64,000 nucleotides of DNA from Streptomyces sp. CC228A (GTDB lineage: Bacteria > Actinomycetota > Actinomycetes > Streptomycetales > Streptomycetaceae), in contig NZ_JAJPUI010000001.1 of NCBI RefSeq assembly GCF_021390935.1, forward strand, positions 1,054,001 to 1,118,000, read 5' to 3'. Shown here one piece after another: positions 19,239 through 29,749 of the stretch. The notes under the pieces are model-generated. The model did no database searches. It was given only the letters and a program-made list of their open reading frames with translations, and was not told where the DNA came from. Position 1 is the stretch's first letter, and the number at the start of each line of letters is the position of its first letter. Position numbers and translations under genes: made by a program.

Positions 19239-19371
19239 CCGCACCGGCCCGGCGGCGGCGTGTGCCGGGCGGGACGCCGCGCTCCGACGCACCCGGAAGA
19301 CGACGCGCCCCCGGCGGCGCCGCACCCGCCCCTGCGCGTGAGCCGACGGGTGCGGGTGCCGGGGGCGGTCA

Positions 19372-19396
19372 GGGAGCCGGGATCCTCCCGGCTCCC
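19372..19396. terminator. Bidirectional hairpin between araD and the xylanase gene
   Basis: GGGAGCCGGG (19372-19381) and CCCGGCTCCC (19387-19396) form a perfect 10-bp stem with a 5-nt loop. The flanking genes converge on it, so it probably ends both transcripts. Confidence 0.75.
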
Positions 19397-19412
19397 CTCG
19401 TCCGCCGCGGCG

Positions 19413-20975
<1,563 letters not shown>

Positions 20976-21014
20976 GCTCGCCCCGACAAGTCCTGCTCGG
21001 CGACGCTTGAGCGG

Positions 21015-22556
21015 GTGAAGAACAGCAGGGAGATCATGGAAATCCTTGAGGCTTACGACCTCACGGGGAGTTACCGCGCTGCGGCCGAGCTGGCCGGGTG
21101 CGACCACCACACGGTGGCCCGTTATGTGAAGATGCGGGCCGCCGGCCAGAACCCTGGCCAGCACCGTCACCGGGCGAGGGCGATCGACGACTATCTGCCG
21201 AAGATCGAAGAGCTGGTGGTCCGCTCGCAGGGCAAGGTCCGTGCGGACGTGGTGCACAAGCGGATCACCGCGATGGGCTTCACGGGCGGGGAACGCACCA
21301 CCCGCCGCACCGTCGCCGAGGCGAAAGCCCAGTTCAGGGCCGGTCGGCGGCGGATCTATCGGCCGTGGGTGACCGAGCCGGGGCTCTGGCTTCAGTACGA
21401 CTTCGGCGACGGCCCGGTCATCGGCGGCCGCAAGACCACGCTGTTCTGCGCATGGCTGGCCTGGTCCCGTTTCCGGGTCGTCATCCCGATCTGGGACAAG
21501 ACGCTGCCGACGATCACCGCGGCTCTGGACGCCACGTTCCGCCGGATCGGCGGGGTCCCGGCGTTCGTGCTGACGGACAACGAGAAGACGGTCACCACCG
21601 ACCACGTTGCCGGGATCGCCGTCCGCAATCCGGAGATCGTCGAGGTCGCCCGCCACTACGGCACGACCATACGAACGTGTCTGCCGGCCGACCCCGAGAC
21701 CAAGGGCGGATCGGAGTCGACCGTGAAGATCGCGAAGGCCGATCTCGTCCCGAAGGACGTGAACCTCCGCGAGAACTACAAGAGCTTCGGAGAGCTCGAA
21801 GCGGCCTGCCGGGCCTTCTGCGACGAGGTCAACTCCCGCACTCACCGGGCGACTCGGAGCAAGCCCGCCGACCGGATCGCCGAGGAACGCCAGCGGCTGC
21901 ACCCTCTGCCGCGCGAGCCGTTCACCGCGACCTTCGGCACCACCCGCCGGGTCACCTGGGAATCGACGATCTCGGTCGAAGCGGTCCGCTACTCGGTCCC
22001 GCACGAGCTGATCGACACCCGCGTCTGGGCCCGTTTCCACGGCGACGAGCTGATCGTCACCGCCGCCGTCGACGAGGACGGATCGGCTCGCGAGGTCGCC
22101 CGCCACCGCCGCGGCGAGCCCGGCAGCCCGGTCCTGGACGACGGCCACTATCCGCCGCGCGAGGACAAGGAAGCCGACCGCACCCCGCGGGCCACCTCCG
22201 CCGAGGAGGCTGCGTTTCTCCAGCTCGGTCCGGGTGCTGCGAGCTGGCTGGTCGAGGCCGGGGCGGCCGGGGTCCGCCGGATCAAGGCGAAGATGGCCGA
22301 GGCAGTCGCGCTCTCGAAGCTCTACTCGATAGCGGAAGTCGACCGCGCGCTCGGCACCGCCGCGGTCACGGCCCGCTTCGCGGACAAGGACCTCATGTCG
22401 ATCCTCGACTACCAGGCCGTCCACGGGATCACCGAGCCGGTCCGCTGCAGCGAGAACCACTCGCTGCAGCCCGGCACCTCCGCCTGGTCCGCCCTCGGCG
22501 CCGCCGCCCCGAGCACCTCTGATCTTTCCGAGTACGACGAAAGCGACCAGCTCTGA
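21015..22556 (+). CDS. istA: IS21-family transposase IstA
   Basis: A 513-residue DDE transposase. The N-terminus has a helix-turn-helix (GSYRAAAELAGCDHHTVARY) followed by an rve integrase core in which the catalytic acids appear as D in LQYDFGD, D in VLTDNEK and E in KGGSESTVK. The C-terminal part after residue 300 is the usual IS21 DNA-binding and IstB-contact region. It starts at a GTG. The stop overlaps the ATG of istB by one base, giving coupled synthesis of transposase and helper. I see no frameshift or truncation, so the element is probably active. Confidence 0.95.
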   Translation: MKNSREIMEILEAYDLTGSYRAAAELAGCDHHTVARYVKMRAAGQNPGQHRHRARAIDDYLPKIEELVVRSQGKVRADVVHKRITAMGFTGGERTTRRTVAEAKAQFRAGRRRIYRPWVTEPGLWLQYDFGDGPVIGGRKTTLFCAWLAWSRFRVVIPIWDKTLPTITAALDATFRRIGGVPAFVLTDNEKTVTTDHVAGIAVRNPEIVEVARHYGTTIRTCLPADPETKGGSESTVKIAKADLVPKDVNLRENYKSFGELEAACRAFCDEVNSRTHRATRSKPADRIAEERQRLHPLPREPFTATFGTTRRVTWESTISVEAVRYSVPHELIDTRVWARFHGDELIVTAAVDEDGSAREVARHRRGEPGSPVLDDGHYPPREDKEADRTPRATSAEEAAFLQLGPGAASWLVEAGAAGVRRIKAKMAEAVALSKLYSIAEVDRALGTAAVTARFADKDLMSILDYQAVHGITEPVRCSENHSLQPGTSAWSALGAAAPSTSDLSEYDESDQL

Positions 22557-23347
22557 TGGCCACCCCTCTTCGCACCGTTCACGGCACCAACGGCGACCCG
22601 CTCGCCGAGGCCATCGAACTCACCCGCAGGCTCAAACTCCCGCACATCCGCAGGTCGTTGACCGACATCATCCCCACCGCGAAGGCCCAACGCTGGGATC
22701 CCGCCGAGGTCGTCCGCGTCCTGCTGGCCGAGGAAGCCGCAGGCCGCGACCGCGCCAACCTCCACACGCGCCGCAAGCGGGCAGGCTTCCCCACCGGCAA
22801 GACCTTCGGGGACTGGCACGAGAACAAGTCCTCCATCCCCAGGGCCACCCAGGACGCGCTCAAGAGCCTGGAGTGGGTCGGCCGCCGCGAGAACTTCTGC
22901 ATCTGCGGACCGTCGGGGACGGGAAAGTCGCACTTCACCGAGGCACTCGGACAGACCGCGGTCGAGGCCGGCCTGACCGTCGCCTGGTTCACTATCGAGG
23001 ACCTCGGAGCCCTGGTCCGCCGCCACCGCGCGGACGACTCCATCGCCCGGGCCCTCGCGAAGATCGTCCGCTCGGACCTGATCATCGTCGACGACATCGG
23101 CCTGCTGCCCGTCTCCGAGGACGCCGCCGAGGGCTTCTACCGCCTGGTCGACGCTGCCTACGAACGACGCTCGATCGCTGTCTCCAGCAACCTCCACCCG
23201 TCCGGATTCGACGAGATCATGCCCAAGACCCTCGCCACCGCGACCGTCGACCGACTCCTCCACCATGCCCACGTCACCGTCACTCAGGGTGACTCGTTCC
23301 GCTTCACCGAGGCCACCACCGGAAAGGGAGTCAAGCCCTTCAGCTGA
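22556..23347 (+). CDS. istB: IS21-family helper ATPase IstB
   Basis: A 263-residue AAA+ ATPase that forms a DNA-wrapping assembly and recruits IstA to the target. Walker A is GPSGTGKS near residue 120 and Walker B is LIIVDDIG; both are intact. The N-terminal part with LKLPHIRRSL and GRDRANLHTRRK is the typical oligomerisation and DNA-binding region. It overlaps istA by one base and stops 19 bp before the right-end repeats. Confidence 0.95.
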   Translation: MATPLRTVHGTNGDPLAEAIELTRRLKLPHIRRSLTDIIPTAKAQRWDPAEVVRVLLAEEAAGRDRANLHTRRKRAGFPTGKTFGDWHENKSSIPRATQDALKSLEWVGRRENFCICGPSGTGKSHFTEALGQTAVEAGLTVAWFTIEDLGALVRRHRADDSIARALAKIVRSDLIIVDDIGLLPVSEDAAEGFYRLVDAAYERRSIAVSSNLHPSGFDEIMPKTLATATVDRLLHHAHVTVTQGDSFRFTEATTGKGVKPFS

Positions 23348-23366
23348 TCCACACCGACCCGAGGGC

Positions 23367-23460
23367 GGGGAGATATCTGGCCGCCACCGGGGAAGTTCCA
23401 CTGGCCGTCAGTGGGGAGAACTACTGGCCGCCTCTGGGGAGAACTACATGGCCGTTGACA
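23367..23460 (-). repeat. IS21 right terminal multiple repeats
   Basis: Four units with a GGCCA-type core and CCCC step, in opposite orientation to those at the left end. The outermost bases are the CA terminus. Confidence 0.8.
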
Positions 23461-23466
23461 TCGGAG
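23461..23466. repeat. Target-site duplication, right copy
   Basis: TCGGAG immediately follows the CA end of the IS21-family element and equals the bases at 20879-20884. Confidence 0.85.
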
Positions 23467-23538
23467 TGCGGTAGTGGGGTGCGGGTGCGGCGTCACGCCG
23501 TGGACGGAGGCCGCCGGCGCCGCTGACGCGCCGTCGGT

Positions 23539-24984
23539 TCAGACCGGTCGGGGATACGCGAGGTCGAACCAGGCGAACCGTGCCCGGCCGGTGGACGGCC
23601 GGCTGTCGGACGTGGCGTACAGGCCGAGCTGGACACTGGTGAACAGAGGGGTGAGGAAAGTGGCTTCGACGGTGGCCAGGTCCTGCCAGGCCCCGTCCGG
23701 AGCGGCGTAGGCGAAGGTGTGGCGGAAACCGCGGATGCGGACCCCCAGGCGCACGGGGCCCGGAGGGGCGGCGACGCGGGCCAGGACGTCGGACCCGCGC
23801 TGGACGCGGAGTCCTTCTGCGGAGCGCAGGAGGAGGACATGGGTGTCGTCGTCGATGACGACGGCGAGGCCGGCCTGTTCGCCGGGTCCCGCGGGGGTGA
23901 AGTGCAGTTCGGTGGAGACGTCGCAGTCGGGCTGCTCCTGGGGGCGCACCAGGAGGGACGGGGTGGTGCGTTCGCCGAGGCGTTCGGGGCGGAGCCGCAG
24001 GTGGAGCCCGTCGCCGGTGGTCCAGAACGGTGTGCGCGGGGTGCGCAGCGTGCTCCAGTCGGGGGAGAGGGCGGCGAAGTCGTCGTGGAGGGGGCGGCGA
24101 CGGCCGGTGTGGGGGACGGGCGAGAAGACCGGCCGGCCGTCGTCCCAGGAGACCCGGCTGAGGAACGTCTCACGGCCGATGGCGGAGCCCGGGCGGACAC
24201 CCAGCAGGACGGCCCGCCAGCCGCCGGACGGGGTGCGGACGAGGTCGGCGTGCCCGGTGCACGTGACCGGGCCCGTGGACGGAGGCAGCACCGGGTTGCC
24301 GGGGGCGCCGCTGTACGGGCCCGTCACGCGGTCGGCGCGGGCGGCCACCACGCTGTGGTCCACGTCGGTGCCGCCCTCCGCGGTGAGCAGGAGGTAGCCG
24401 CCGTCGACCCGGTACAGGTGGGGGGCCTCCGACCAGCGGGCTCCCGGGTGGCTTCCCGACCACAGGACGTACTCGGGTCCTGTGAGCCGCCGCTCGCGCG
24501 GAAGGTACTCGCGCATCCAGATCTCGGTGCGCCCGGCGGCCTCGTCCAGGACGCGGGCGGCGGTGAACCAGGCCCGGCCGTCCCCGCCGTCCTGCCGCTC
24601 GTCGAAGAACAGCGACGGGTCGAAGCCCTCGCCCTCCAGCCAGTGCGGCTCCGACCACGGGCCGGCCGGGTCGGTCGCCGTGACGACGAAGTGGCCGGGG
24701 CCGTCCATCAGCGTGCAGACGAGATGGAACTCCGCGTCATGGTGACGGATCGTCGGGGCGAACAGGCCGCGTGAGGGCCCGCACCCGTCGAGGTCGAGCT
24801 GGGACGGCCGGTCGAGGGCGGAGCCGAGGCGCCGCCAGTCCGCCAGGTCGCGGCTGTGGAACACGGGCAGGCCCGGGAACCACTCGAAGCTGGACGTCAC
24901 CAGGTAGTAGTCCGCTCCCACCCGGCACACGGACGGGTCGGGACGGAACCCGGGCAGCACGGGATCACCGAACGACGTGTTCAC
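23539..24984 (-). CDS. GH43 beta-xylosidase / alpha-L-arabinofuranosidase
   Basis: A 481-residue intracellular glycosidase with an N-terminal five-bladed GH43 propeller and a C-terminal beta-sandwich of about 190 residues. Expected catalytic acids are Asp in FRPDPSVCRVG (base), Asp in GEGFDPSLFFD (pKa modulator) and Glu in WSEAPHLYRVDGGY (acid). There is no signal peptide, so it should act on imported xylo- or arabinoxylo-oligosaccharides. The GTG start at 24984 overlaps the stop of the GH3 gene (GTGA), so the two are coupled. It lies downstream of a LacI gene and originally preceded the xylanase gene by about 110 bp. Confidence 0.88.
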   Translation of the reverse strand: MNTSFGDPVLPGFRPDPSVCRVGADYYLVTSSFEWFPGLPVFHSRDLADWRRLGSALDRPSQLDLDGCGPSRGLFAPTIRHHDAEFHLVCTLMDGPGHFVVTATDPAGPWSEPHWLEGEGFDPSLFFDERQDGGDGRAWFTAARVLDEAAGRTEIWMREYLPRERRLTGPEYVLWSGSHPGARWSEAPHLYRVDGGYLLLTAEGGTDVDHSVVAARADRVTGPYSGAPGNPVLPPSTGPVTCTGHADLVRTPSGGWRAVLLGVRPGSAIGRETFLSRVSWDDGRPVFSPVPHTGRRRPLHDDFAALSPDWSTLRTPRTPFWTTGDGLHLRLRPERLGERTTPSLLVRPQEQPDCDVSTELHFTPAGPGEQAGLAVVIDDDTHVLLLRSAEGLRVQRGSDVLARVAAPPGPVRLGVRIRGFRHTFAYAAPDGAWQDLATVEATFLTPLFTSVQLGLYATSDSRPSTGRARFAWFDLAYPRPV

Positions 24985-27200
24985 GGGACCGGGACGATCT
25001 CGACCGGCACGGACAGGACGCGGTCGGCCGCCGGGTGGCGCACGGGGCCGTACAGGGTGAAGGACCCCTGCAGCGGAAGGTCGCCGCTGGACCGTCCGAC
25101 GGCCACGCCGATCTCTCCGGGCTCCACCCGTCTGCGCAGGTCGAGCCCGGTGAACGAGGTCCGGTCCGCATGGACGGAGAAGGTGACCCGGGCGGCCGCG
25201 CCCGGCTGCAGCTCGACCCTGCCGAATCCGGCGAGCCACCGCTCCGGCCGGACCACGGACGCCTCGGGGTCCGAGAGGTACAGCTGGACGACCTCCGTCC
25301 CGGGCACCTCCCCGACGTTGCGGACGGTGACCGAGACGGCGACGAGGCCGTCCGTCGGGGCGAGGGGGTCCACCGCGAGGTCGGAACACGTGAAGCTGGT
25401 CCAGCTCAGCCCGTGTCCGAAGGGGAACAGGGGCGTCGGGTCCACCGAGCTCCAGTCGGTGCGTCCGCCGAGCCTGGAACGCAGGTAGGTCCCGGGCTGG
25501 CCGCCGGCGCGGCGGGGCAGGGAGACGGGGAGCCGCCCGGAGGGTTCCGCGGCCCCGCTGATGATCCGGGCCAGTGCCGCCCCGCCCTCCTGGCCGGGCA
25601 GGAACGCCTGGAGCACGGCGGAGGCGCGTTCGGCCAGCGAACCGAGCGCGTAGGGCCGCCCGGAGACGAGGACCAGGACGGTCGGCACTCCGGAGTCGAG
25701 GACGGCCGAGGCGAGGGCGGCCTGGTCACCCGGCAGGTCGAGGGTCTCGGCGTCGCAGCCCTCTCCCGAGGTGCCCCGGCCGAACATGCCGGACCGGTCC
25801 CCGAGCACCAGCACGTGCACGTCCGGCTCGTCCGCGGTGACCGTGAACCCGGCGTCGGCGAGCGCCTCGCCGAGCGTCGGGACCTCCGGTCCCGGGCCGC
25901 CGGGCAGGGCCACGTGGTTGGGGAAGGAGTAGCAGCCCAGGAACGCCTGGGGGTCGTCAGCGTACGGCCCGCTGACCGCGACGCGGCACGGCCGCAGCGG
26001 CAGGGTGCCGTCGTTGGAGAGCAGCACGGTGGACCGTTCGGCCAGGAACCTCGCCAGCGCCCGGTTCTCCGGCGGGTCCAGGTCGACCGGCTCCGGCTTG
26101 ACGGGTTCCCAGTCGGGGTCGAGCAGGCCCAGTTGGGCCTTCTGGAGCAGGACCCGCTGCGCCGCGCGGTCGACGAGCGCTTCGGGAACGCGTCCCGCGC
26201 GCACGAGTCCGGTCAGCGGCTCGCCGTAGCAGCGGGCCGTGGGCAGCTCGACGTCGATCCCGGCGGTCAGGGCCAGCGCGCCGGCCGCGCCGCGCGACCC
26301 GGCGACGCCGTGCCGGGTCTCCAGGAAGGAGACGGCGTAGTAGTCGGCGACGACGACACCGCCGAAGCCGAGCTCGCCCCTGAGCAGCCCGGTCAGCAGC
26401 GTTTCGTCGGCGGCCGCGGGGACGCCGTCCACGTCGGTGTAGCTGTTCATCACCGACCGGGCGCCCCCCTCACGCAGCGCCCGTACGAACGGCTCGACCA
26501 GGATGTCGGCGAACTCCCGCGGCCCCGCGGCGGCGGGGGCCATGTTCCGGCCGCCGCGCGACGCCGAGTATCCGGCGAAGTGCTTGAGCGTCGCCACGAT
26601 GCCGGCGCCTTCCAGGCCCTGCACGTAGGCGGTGCCGATCGCTCCGACGAGATACGGGTCCTCGCCGATGCACTCCTCGGTCCTGCCCCAGCGGTAGTCC
26701 CGGACCACGTCCAGCACCGGCGCCAGCCCCTGGTGGACACCGACCCGCCGCATCCCGGCGCCGATGGCGGCCGCCATCCGGCGCACGAGCCCGGGATCGA
26801 AGGACGCACCCCAGGCCAGGGGCCCGGGGAAGACCGTCGCGCCGAGCGTCATGAACCCGGTCAGGCACTCCTCGTGAGCCAGGGCGGGGATCCCGAACCG
26901 GCCGGCTCCGGTCACCCGCTGCTGGAGCGAGGCGAGCCGCTCCATGCCGGCTTCCGCGGTGACCGGGGCGGTGCCGAACACCCTCGTGAGCTGGCCGAGT
27001 CCGTGGACGACGAGGTCGTCCAAGCGGGGCGCGGGCTCGCCGGAGTCGTCCTCCATCGGCGCGACAGGTGCTCCCGGACGCGAGGGCAGCGCCCAGAACC
27101 CGGTGAGTTGCCCCGCCTTCTCCTCCAGCGTCATCCGGTCCAGCAGATCGGCGACGCGCACGGGCGCGGGCAGGAGGGGGTCGCGCCATGGCTCGTTCAC
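24981..27200 (-). CDS. GH3 beta-glycosidase (probable beta-xylosidase)
   Basis: A 739-residue GH3 enzyme with the usual three domains: an N-terminal barrel with KHFAGYSASRGGRN and the nucleophile Asp in VVVADYYAV, a second alpha/beta domain with LLSNDGTLPL and GRGTSGEGCD, and a C-terminal fibronectin-III-like domain (VTVRNVGEVPGTEVVQLYL). No signal peptide, so it works in the cytoplasm on imported oligosaccharides. The gene follows the LacI regulator after 9 nt and is coupled to the GH43 gene. The neighbouring xylobiose-type importer makes xylosidase the likeliest activity, but beta-glucosidase cannot be excluded from sequence. Confidence 0.88.
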   Translation of the reverse strand: MNEPWRDPLLPAPVRVADLLDRMTLEEKAGQLTGFWALPSRPGAPVAPMEDDSGEPAPRLDDLVVHGLGQLTRVFGTAPVTAEAGMERLASLQQRVTGAGRFGIPALAHEECLTGFMTLGATVFPGPLAWGASFDPGLVRRMAAAIGAGMRRVGVHQGLAPVLDVVRDYRWGRTEECIGEDPYLVGAIGTAYVQGLEGAGIVATLKHFAGYSASRGGRNMAPAAAGPREFADILVEPFVRALREGGARSVMNSYTDVDGVPAAADETLLTGLLRGELGFGGVVVADYYAVSFLETRHGVAGSRGAAGALALTAGIDVELPTARCYGEPLTGLVRAGRVPEALVDRAAQRVLLQKAQLGLLDPDWEPVKPEPVDLDPPENRALARFLAERSTVLLSNDGTLPLRPCRVAVSGPYADDPQAFLGCYSFPNHVALPGGPGPEVPTLGEALADAGFTVTADEPDVHVLVLGDRSGMFGRGTSGEGCDAETLDLPGDQAALASAVLDSGVPTVLVLVSGRPYALGSLAERASAVLQAFLPGQEGGAALARIISGAAEPSGRLPVSLPRRAGGQPGTYLRSRLGGRTDWSSVDPTPLFPFGHGLSWTSFTCSDLAVDPLAPTDGLVAVSVTVRNVGEVPGTEVVQLYLSDPEASVVRPERWLAGFGRVELQPGAAARVTFSVHADRTSFTGLDLRRRVEPGEIGVAVGRSSGDLPLQGSFTLYGPVRHPAADRVLSVPVEIVPVP

Positions 27201-27209
27201 GGGGTACTC

Positions 27210-28223
27210 CTAGGGACGAGGCGGGGCGGTGGAAAGCCGGACCTTGAGCTCGGTCGAGAGCTCCATCCGGGGGCTGACCAGGGGCTGGTCCTCCAGAAGC
27301 TGGAACAGGGTGCGGGCGGCGACCCGGCCCATCTCCTCCAGCGGCTGGCGCACCGTCGTCAGCGGCGGTGACAGCCACGCGCACATCGGCAGGTCGTCGA
27401 AGCCGACCACGCTGAGGTCCTGCGGGATCCTCAGCCCGGCCCGCCGGGCGGCTTCGTAGACGCCCATCGCCTGCTGGTCGCTGCCGGCGAAGACGGCCGT
27501 CGGCGGCTCGGGCAGGGCCAGCAGCTCCCGGGCGCACCGGAACCCGCCCTCGTGCTGGAAGTCCCCGAACCGGATCAGGCCGCGGTCGACCTCGATGCCG
27601 GCCCGCTCCAAGGCGGTGCGGTACCCGTCGATGCGGGCCCGGCTGCAGAGCATCTCCTTCCGCCCTCCGATGGCGGCGATCCGGCGGTGCCCCAGCTCCA
27701 GCAGGTGCTCGGTCGCGGCGAGCCCGCCGGCCCAGTTGGTCGCTCCGACGCTGGGCACGCCGTTGCCCGGCAGGTCGATCGGGTCGATGACGACCAGCGC
27801 CACCCCGGCCCGTTCCACCTGGGCGCGCTGGGCGGGGGTGACCGAGGCGGTGACGAGGATGACGCCGTCGCTGTGGTGCAGGACCGGCAGCGCCGCCCAA
27901 CTCGACGGCGTGGCCTCGCCCGGCGGGACGAGCGACACGACGGTGCCGACGCTCCGCCGGGCGCACTCGGCCTCGACGCCGCGCAGGATCTCCACCGCCC
28001 ACGCGCTGTCCAGGCCACCGATGATCAGGTCGACGAGACCGGACCTGCGGGCCCTGCCCTGCCGGCCGGGCGGGAGGTAGTTGTGCGTGCGCAGCAGGCC
28101 CTCGATCCGTTCGCGTGTCGAGGGAGCGACATCGGAGCGCCCGTTGATCACCTTCGACACGGTGGCCTGGGAAACCCCGGCTTTCGCGGCGATCACGGCC
28201 AGGGTCGGGCGCTGCTCGGTCAA
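27210..28223 (-). CDS. LacI-family regulator of the xylo-oligosaccharide genes
   Basis: A 337-residue repressor. The helix-turn-helix is at the very N-terminus (LAVIAAKAGVSQATVSKVI), followed by a sugar-sensing domain with VGFDDLPMCAWLSPPLTTVRQ near the end. I assign a TTG start at 28223 because GAGGAGAG lies just upstream and the conserved domain begins within a few residues; no ATG or GTG fits, and the longer open frame runs through a promoter region. It heads an operon with the GH3 and GH43 genes and diverges from the ABC importer. It resembles BxlR-type regulators of xylobiose uptake. Confidence 0.85.
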   Translation of the reverse strand: MTEQRPTLAVIAAKAGVSQATVSKVINGRSDVAPSTRERIEGLLRTHNYLPPGRQGRARRSGLVDLIIGGLDSAWAVEILRGVEAECARRSVGTVVSLVPPGEATPSSWAALPVLHHSDGVILVTASVTPAQRAQVERAGVALVVIDPIDLPGNGVPSVGATNWAGGLAATEHLLELGHRRIAAIGGRKEMLCSRARIDGYRTALERAGIEVDRGLIRFGDFQHEGGFRCARELLALPEPPTAVFAGSDQQAMGVYEAARRAGLRIPQDLSVVGFDDLPMCAWLSPPLTTVRQPLEEMGRVAARTLFQLLEDQPLVSPRMELSTELKVRLSTAPPRP

Positions 28224-28265
28224 CTTCTCTCCTCTGTGCGGATGTCCGCGGCCGACGACATGTAT

Positions 28266-28422
28266 CGCAAACTTTCGATGAGTTTCCGGTTGTCCCGACG
28301 CGCTGTCAAGGCTCTCAACAACCGTGATTTCGAAGAGAGATGAGTGCGAGGTCTTGACCGGCAAGCCCTGCGTTCCTAGTTTGTGGCAGCGCGGAATTCG
28401 AGAGTATTTCGAAAAGTTTTCG
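28266..28422 (+). promoter_or_regulatory. Divergent promoter region with two putative LacI operators
   Basis: A good promoter reads toward the importer: TTGACC (28354-28359), 17-nt spacer, TAGTTT (28377-28382). The palindrome CGAAAAGTTTTCG (28410-28422) lies about 20-30 nt downstream of the expected start, where a bound repressor would block elongation. A related sequence, GCAAACTTTCG (28267-28277), lies close to the LacI start and may mediate autoregulation. Confidence 0.65.
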
Positions 28423-28456
28423 GGCACGAACCGGCATTCCCCACCCCGGAGGTCCC

Positions 28457-29749
28457 ATGGCCAGCACCCTCCCGAGCCGACGAAGTCTCCTGGCGCTCTC
28501 GGGCCTGACCGCCCTGTCCGCCACCATGACCGCGGCCTGCGGAACCAGCGGATCCGGAGCCGGGAAGACGGCCGACGGCAAGGTGTCCTTCGCGTGGTGG
28601 AACATCGCCACGACGGAACCGGGCAGGTCCCTCTTCCCGCGGATCTCCGCGGCGTTCACCACCGCCCACCCGGAGATCGTGATCCACACGACCTCGCTGG
28701 AGAACGAAGCGTTCAAGTCGAAGCTGACCGCAGCCACCTCCTCGGGCAAGCTCCCCGACGTCTTCCAGACCTGGGGCGGCGGCGTGCTGCAGCAGCAGGC
28801 CGACGCGGGGCTGATCGAGGACCTCACTGACGTGTTCGGCTGGTCGTCCGAGCTCACCCCGGTCTCGCTGCAGCCCTACCGGTTCGGCGGCCGGACCTAC
28901 GCGGTGCCCTACGACATCGGCATGGTCGGCTTCTGGTACAACAAGAAGCTCTTCGCCAAGGCGGGCATCACCACCCCGCCGGCCACCTGGGCCGAACTCC
29001 TGGACGACGTCAGGAAGCTCAAGGCGGCGGGCGTCACCCCGATCGCCCTCGCGGGCAAGGAGAAGTGGCCGGGCCACTTCTACTGGGCCTACCTCGCGAT
29101 GCGCGTCGCCGGCCTCCCCGCACTGCGGCAGGCCGCCGCCGCCAAGGACTTCACCGGCGCCGGGTTCGTCCGGGCAGGCGCCCACCTCAAGGAGCTGGTC
29201 GACCTCCGGCCGTTCCAGGAGGCCTTCCTGGGAGCCGGCTACGCCACCCCCGGCGGCCAGGCGGCGACCATGGGCAACGGGCTGGCCGCCATGGAGCTGA
29301 TGGGGCAGTGGGGGCCGTCGGTGCAGAAGGACGCAGGCGCCGACCTCGGAGCGGACCTGGGCTTCTTCCCCTTCCCGACGGTCGACGGCGGTGCGGGCCG
29401 GGCCACCGAGGTGTTCGGCGGCGGCGGCGGCTTCGCGCTGCGCAGGGGCGCCCCCAAGGAGGCGCTGGACTTCCTGAGGTTCTTCGTCCTGGAGAACCAG
29501 TCCGAGCTGCTGGCCTCCGACGGCTACCTGCCGGTGGTCAGGGGCGCGGAGCGGCAGCTGACCGACGCGAACCGGCGGGTGGTGGCCGACAGCCTGGTCA
29601 AGGCGACGGGCTTCCAGCTCTTCCTCGACCAGGCGTACCCGCCGGCGGTCGGCCAGGAGGTCAACGACAGCGTCGCCGACCTCATCGCCGGCAAGAAGAC
29701 GCCGCAGCAGGTCACCGCCTCCATCACCGAGGCTGCGAAGGGTGCCTAG
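28457..29749 (+). CDS. bxlE: Xylobiose-type ABC transporter substrate-binding lipoprotein
   Basis: A 430-residue type 2 sugar-binding protein of the CUT1 class. The leader has an RR pair (SRRSLLALSG) before the hydrophobic core and a lipobox-like end at C28 (TAAC), suggesting a lipoprotein with a possible Tat signal. Family features include the SFAWWNI start of the mature fold and the VPYDIGMVGFWYNKKLF hinge strand. It starts after a GGAGGT ribosome binding site and a promoter with a LacI operator. With the two permeases downstream it forms an importer lacking its own ATPase, as usual in Streptomyces, where MsiK serves several importers. Xylobiose is inferred from the neighbouring xylosidase genes. 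Confidence 0.87.
   Translation: MASTLPSRRSLLALSGLTALSATMTAACGTSGSGAGKTADGKVSFAWWNIATTEPGRSLFPRISAAFTTAHPEIVIHTTSLENEAFKSKLTAATSSGKLPDVFQTWGGGVLQQQADAGLIEDLTDVFGWSSELTPVSLQPYRFGGRTYAVPYDIGMVGFWYNKKLFAKAGITTPPATWAELLDDVRKLKAAGVTPIALAGKEKWPGHFYWAYLAMRVAGLPALRQAAAAKDFTGAGFVRAGAHLKELVDLRPFQEAFLGAGYATPGGQAATMGNGLAAMELMGQWGPSVQKDAGADLGADLGFFPFPTVDGGAGRATEVFGGGGGFALRRGAPKEALDFLRFFVLENQSELLASDGYLPVVRGAERQLTDANRRVVADSLVKATGFQLFLDQAYPPAVGQEVNDSVADLIAGKKTPQQVTASITEAAKGA

Noticed and set aside
19372..19396. Palindrome considered as an operator for araD or the xylanase
   Set aside because: It lies between two convergent 3' ends, not upstream of a start, so termination is the simpler reading.
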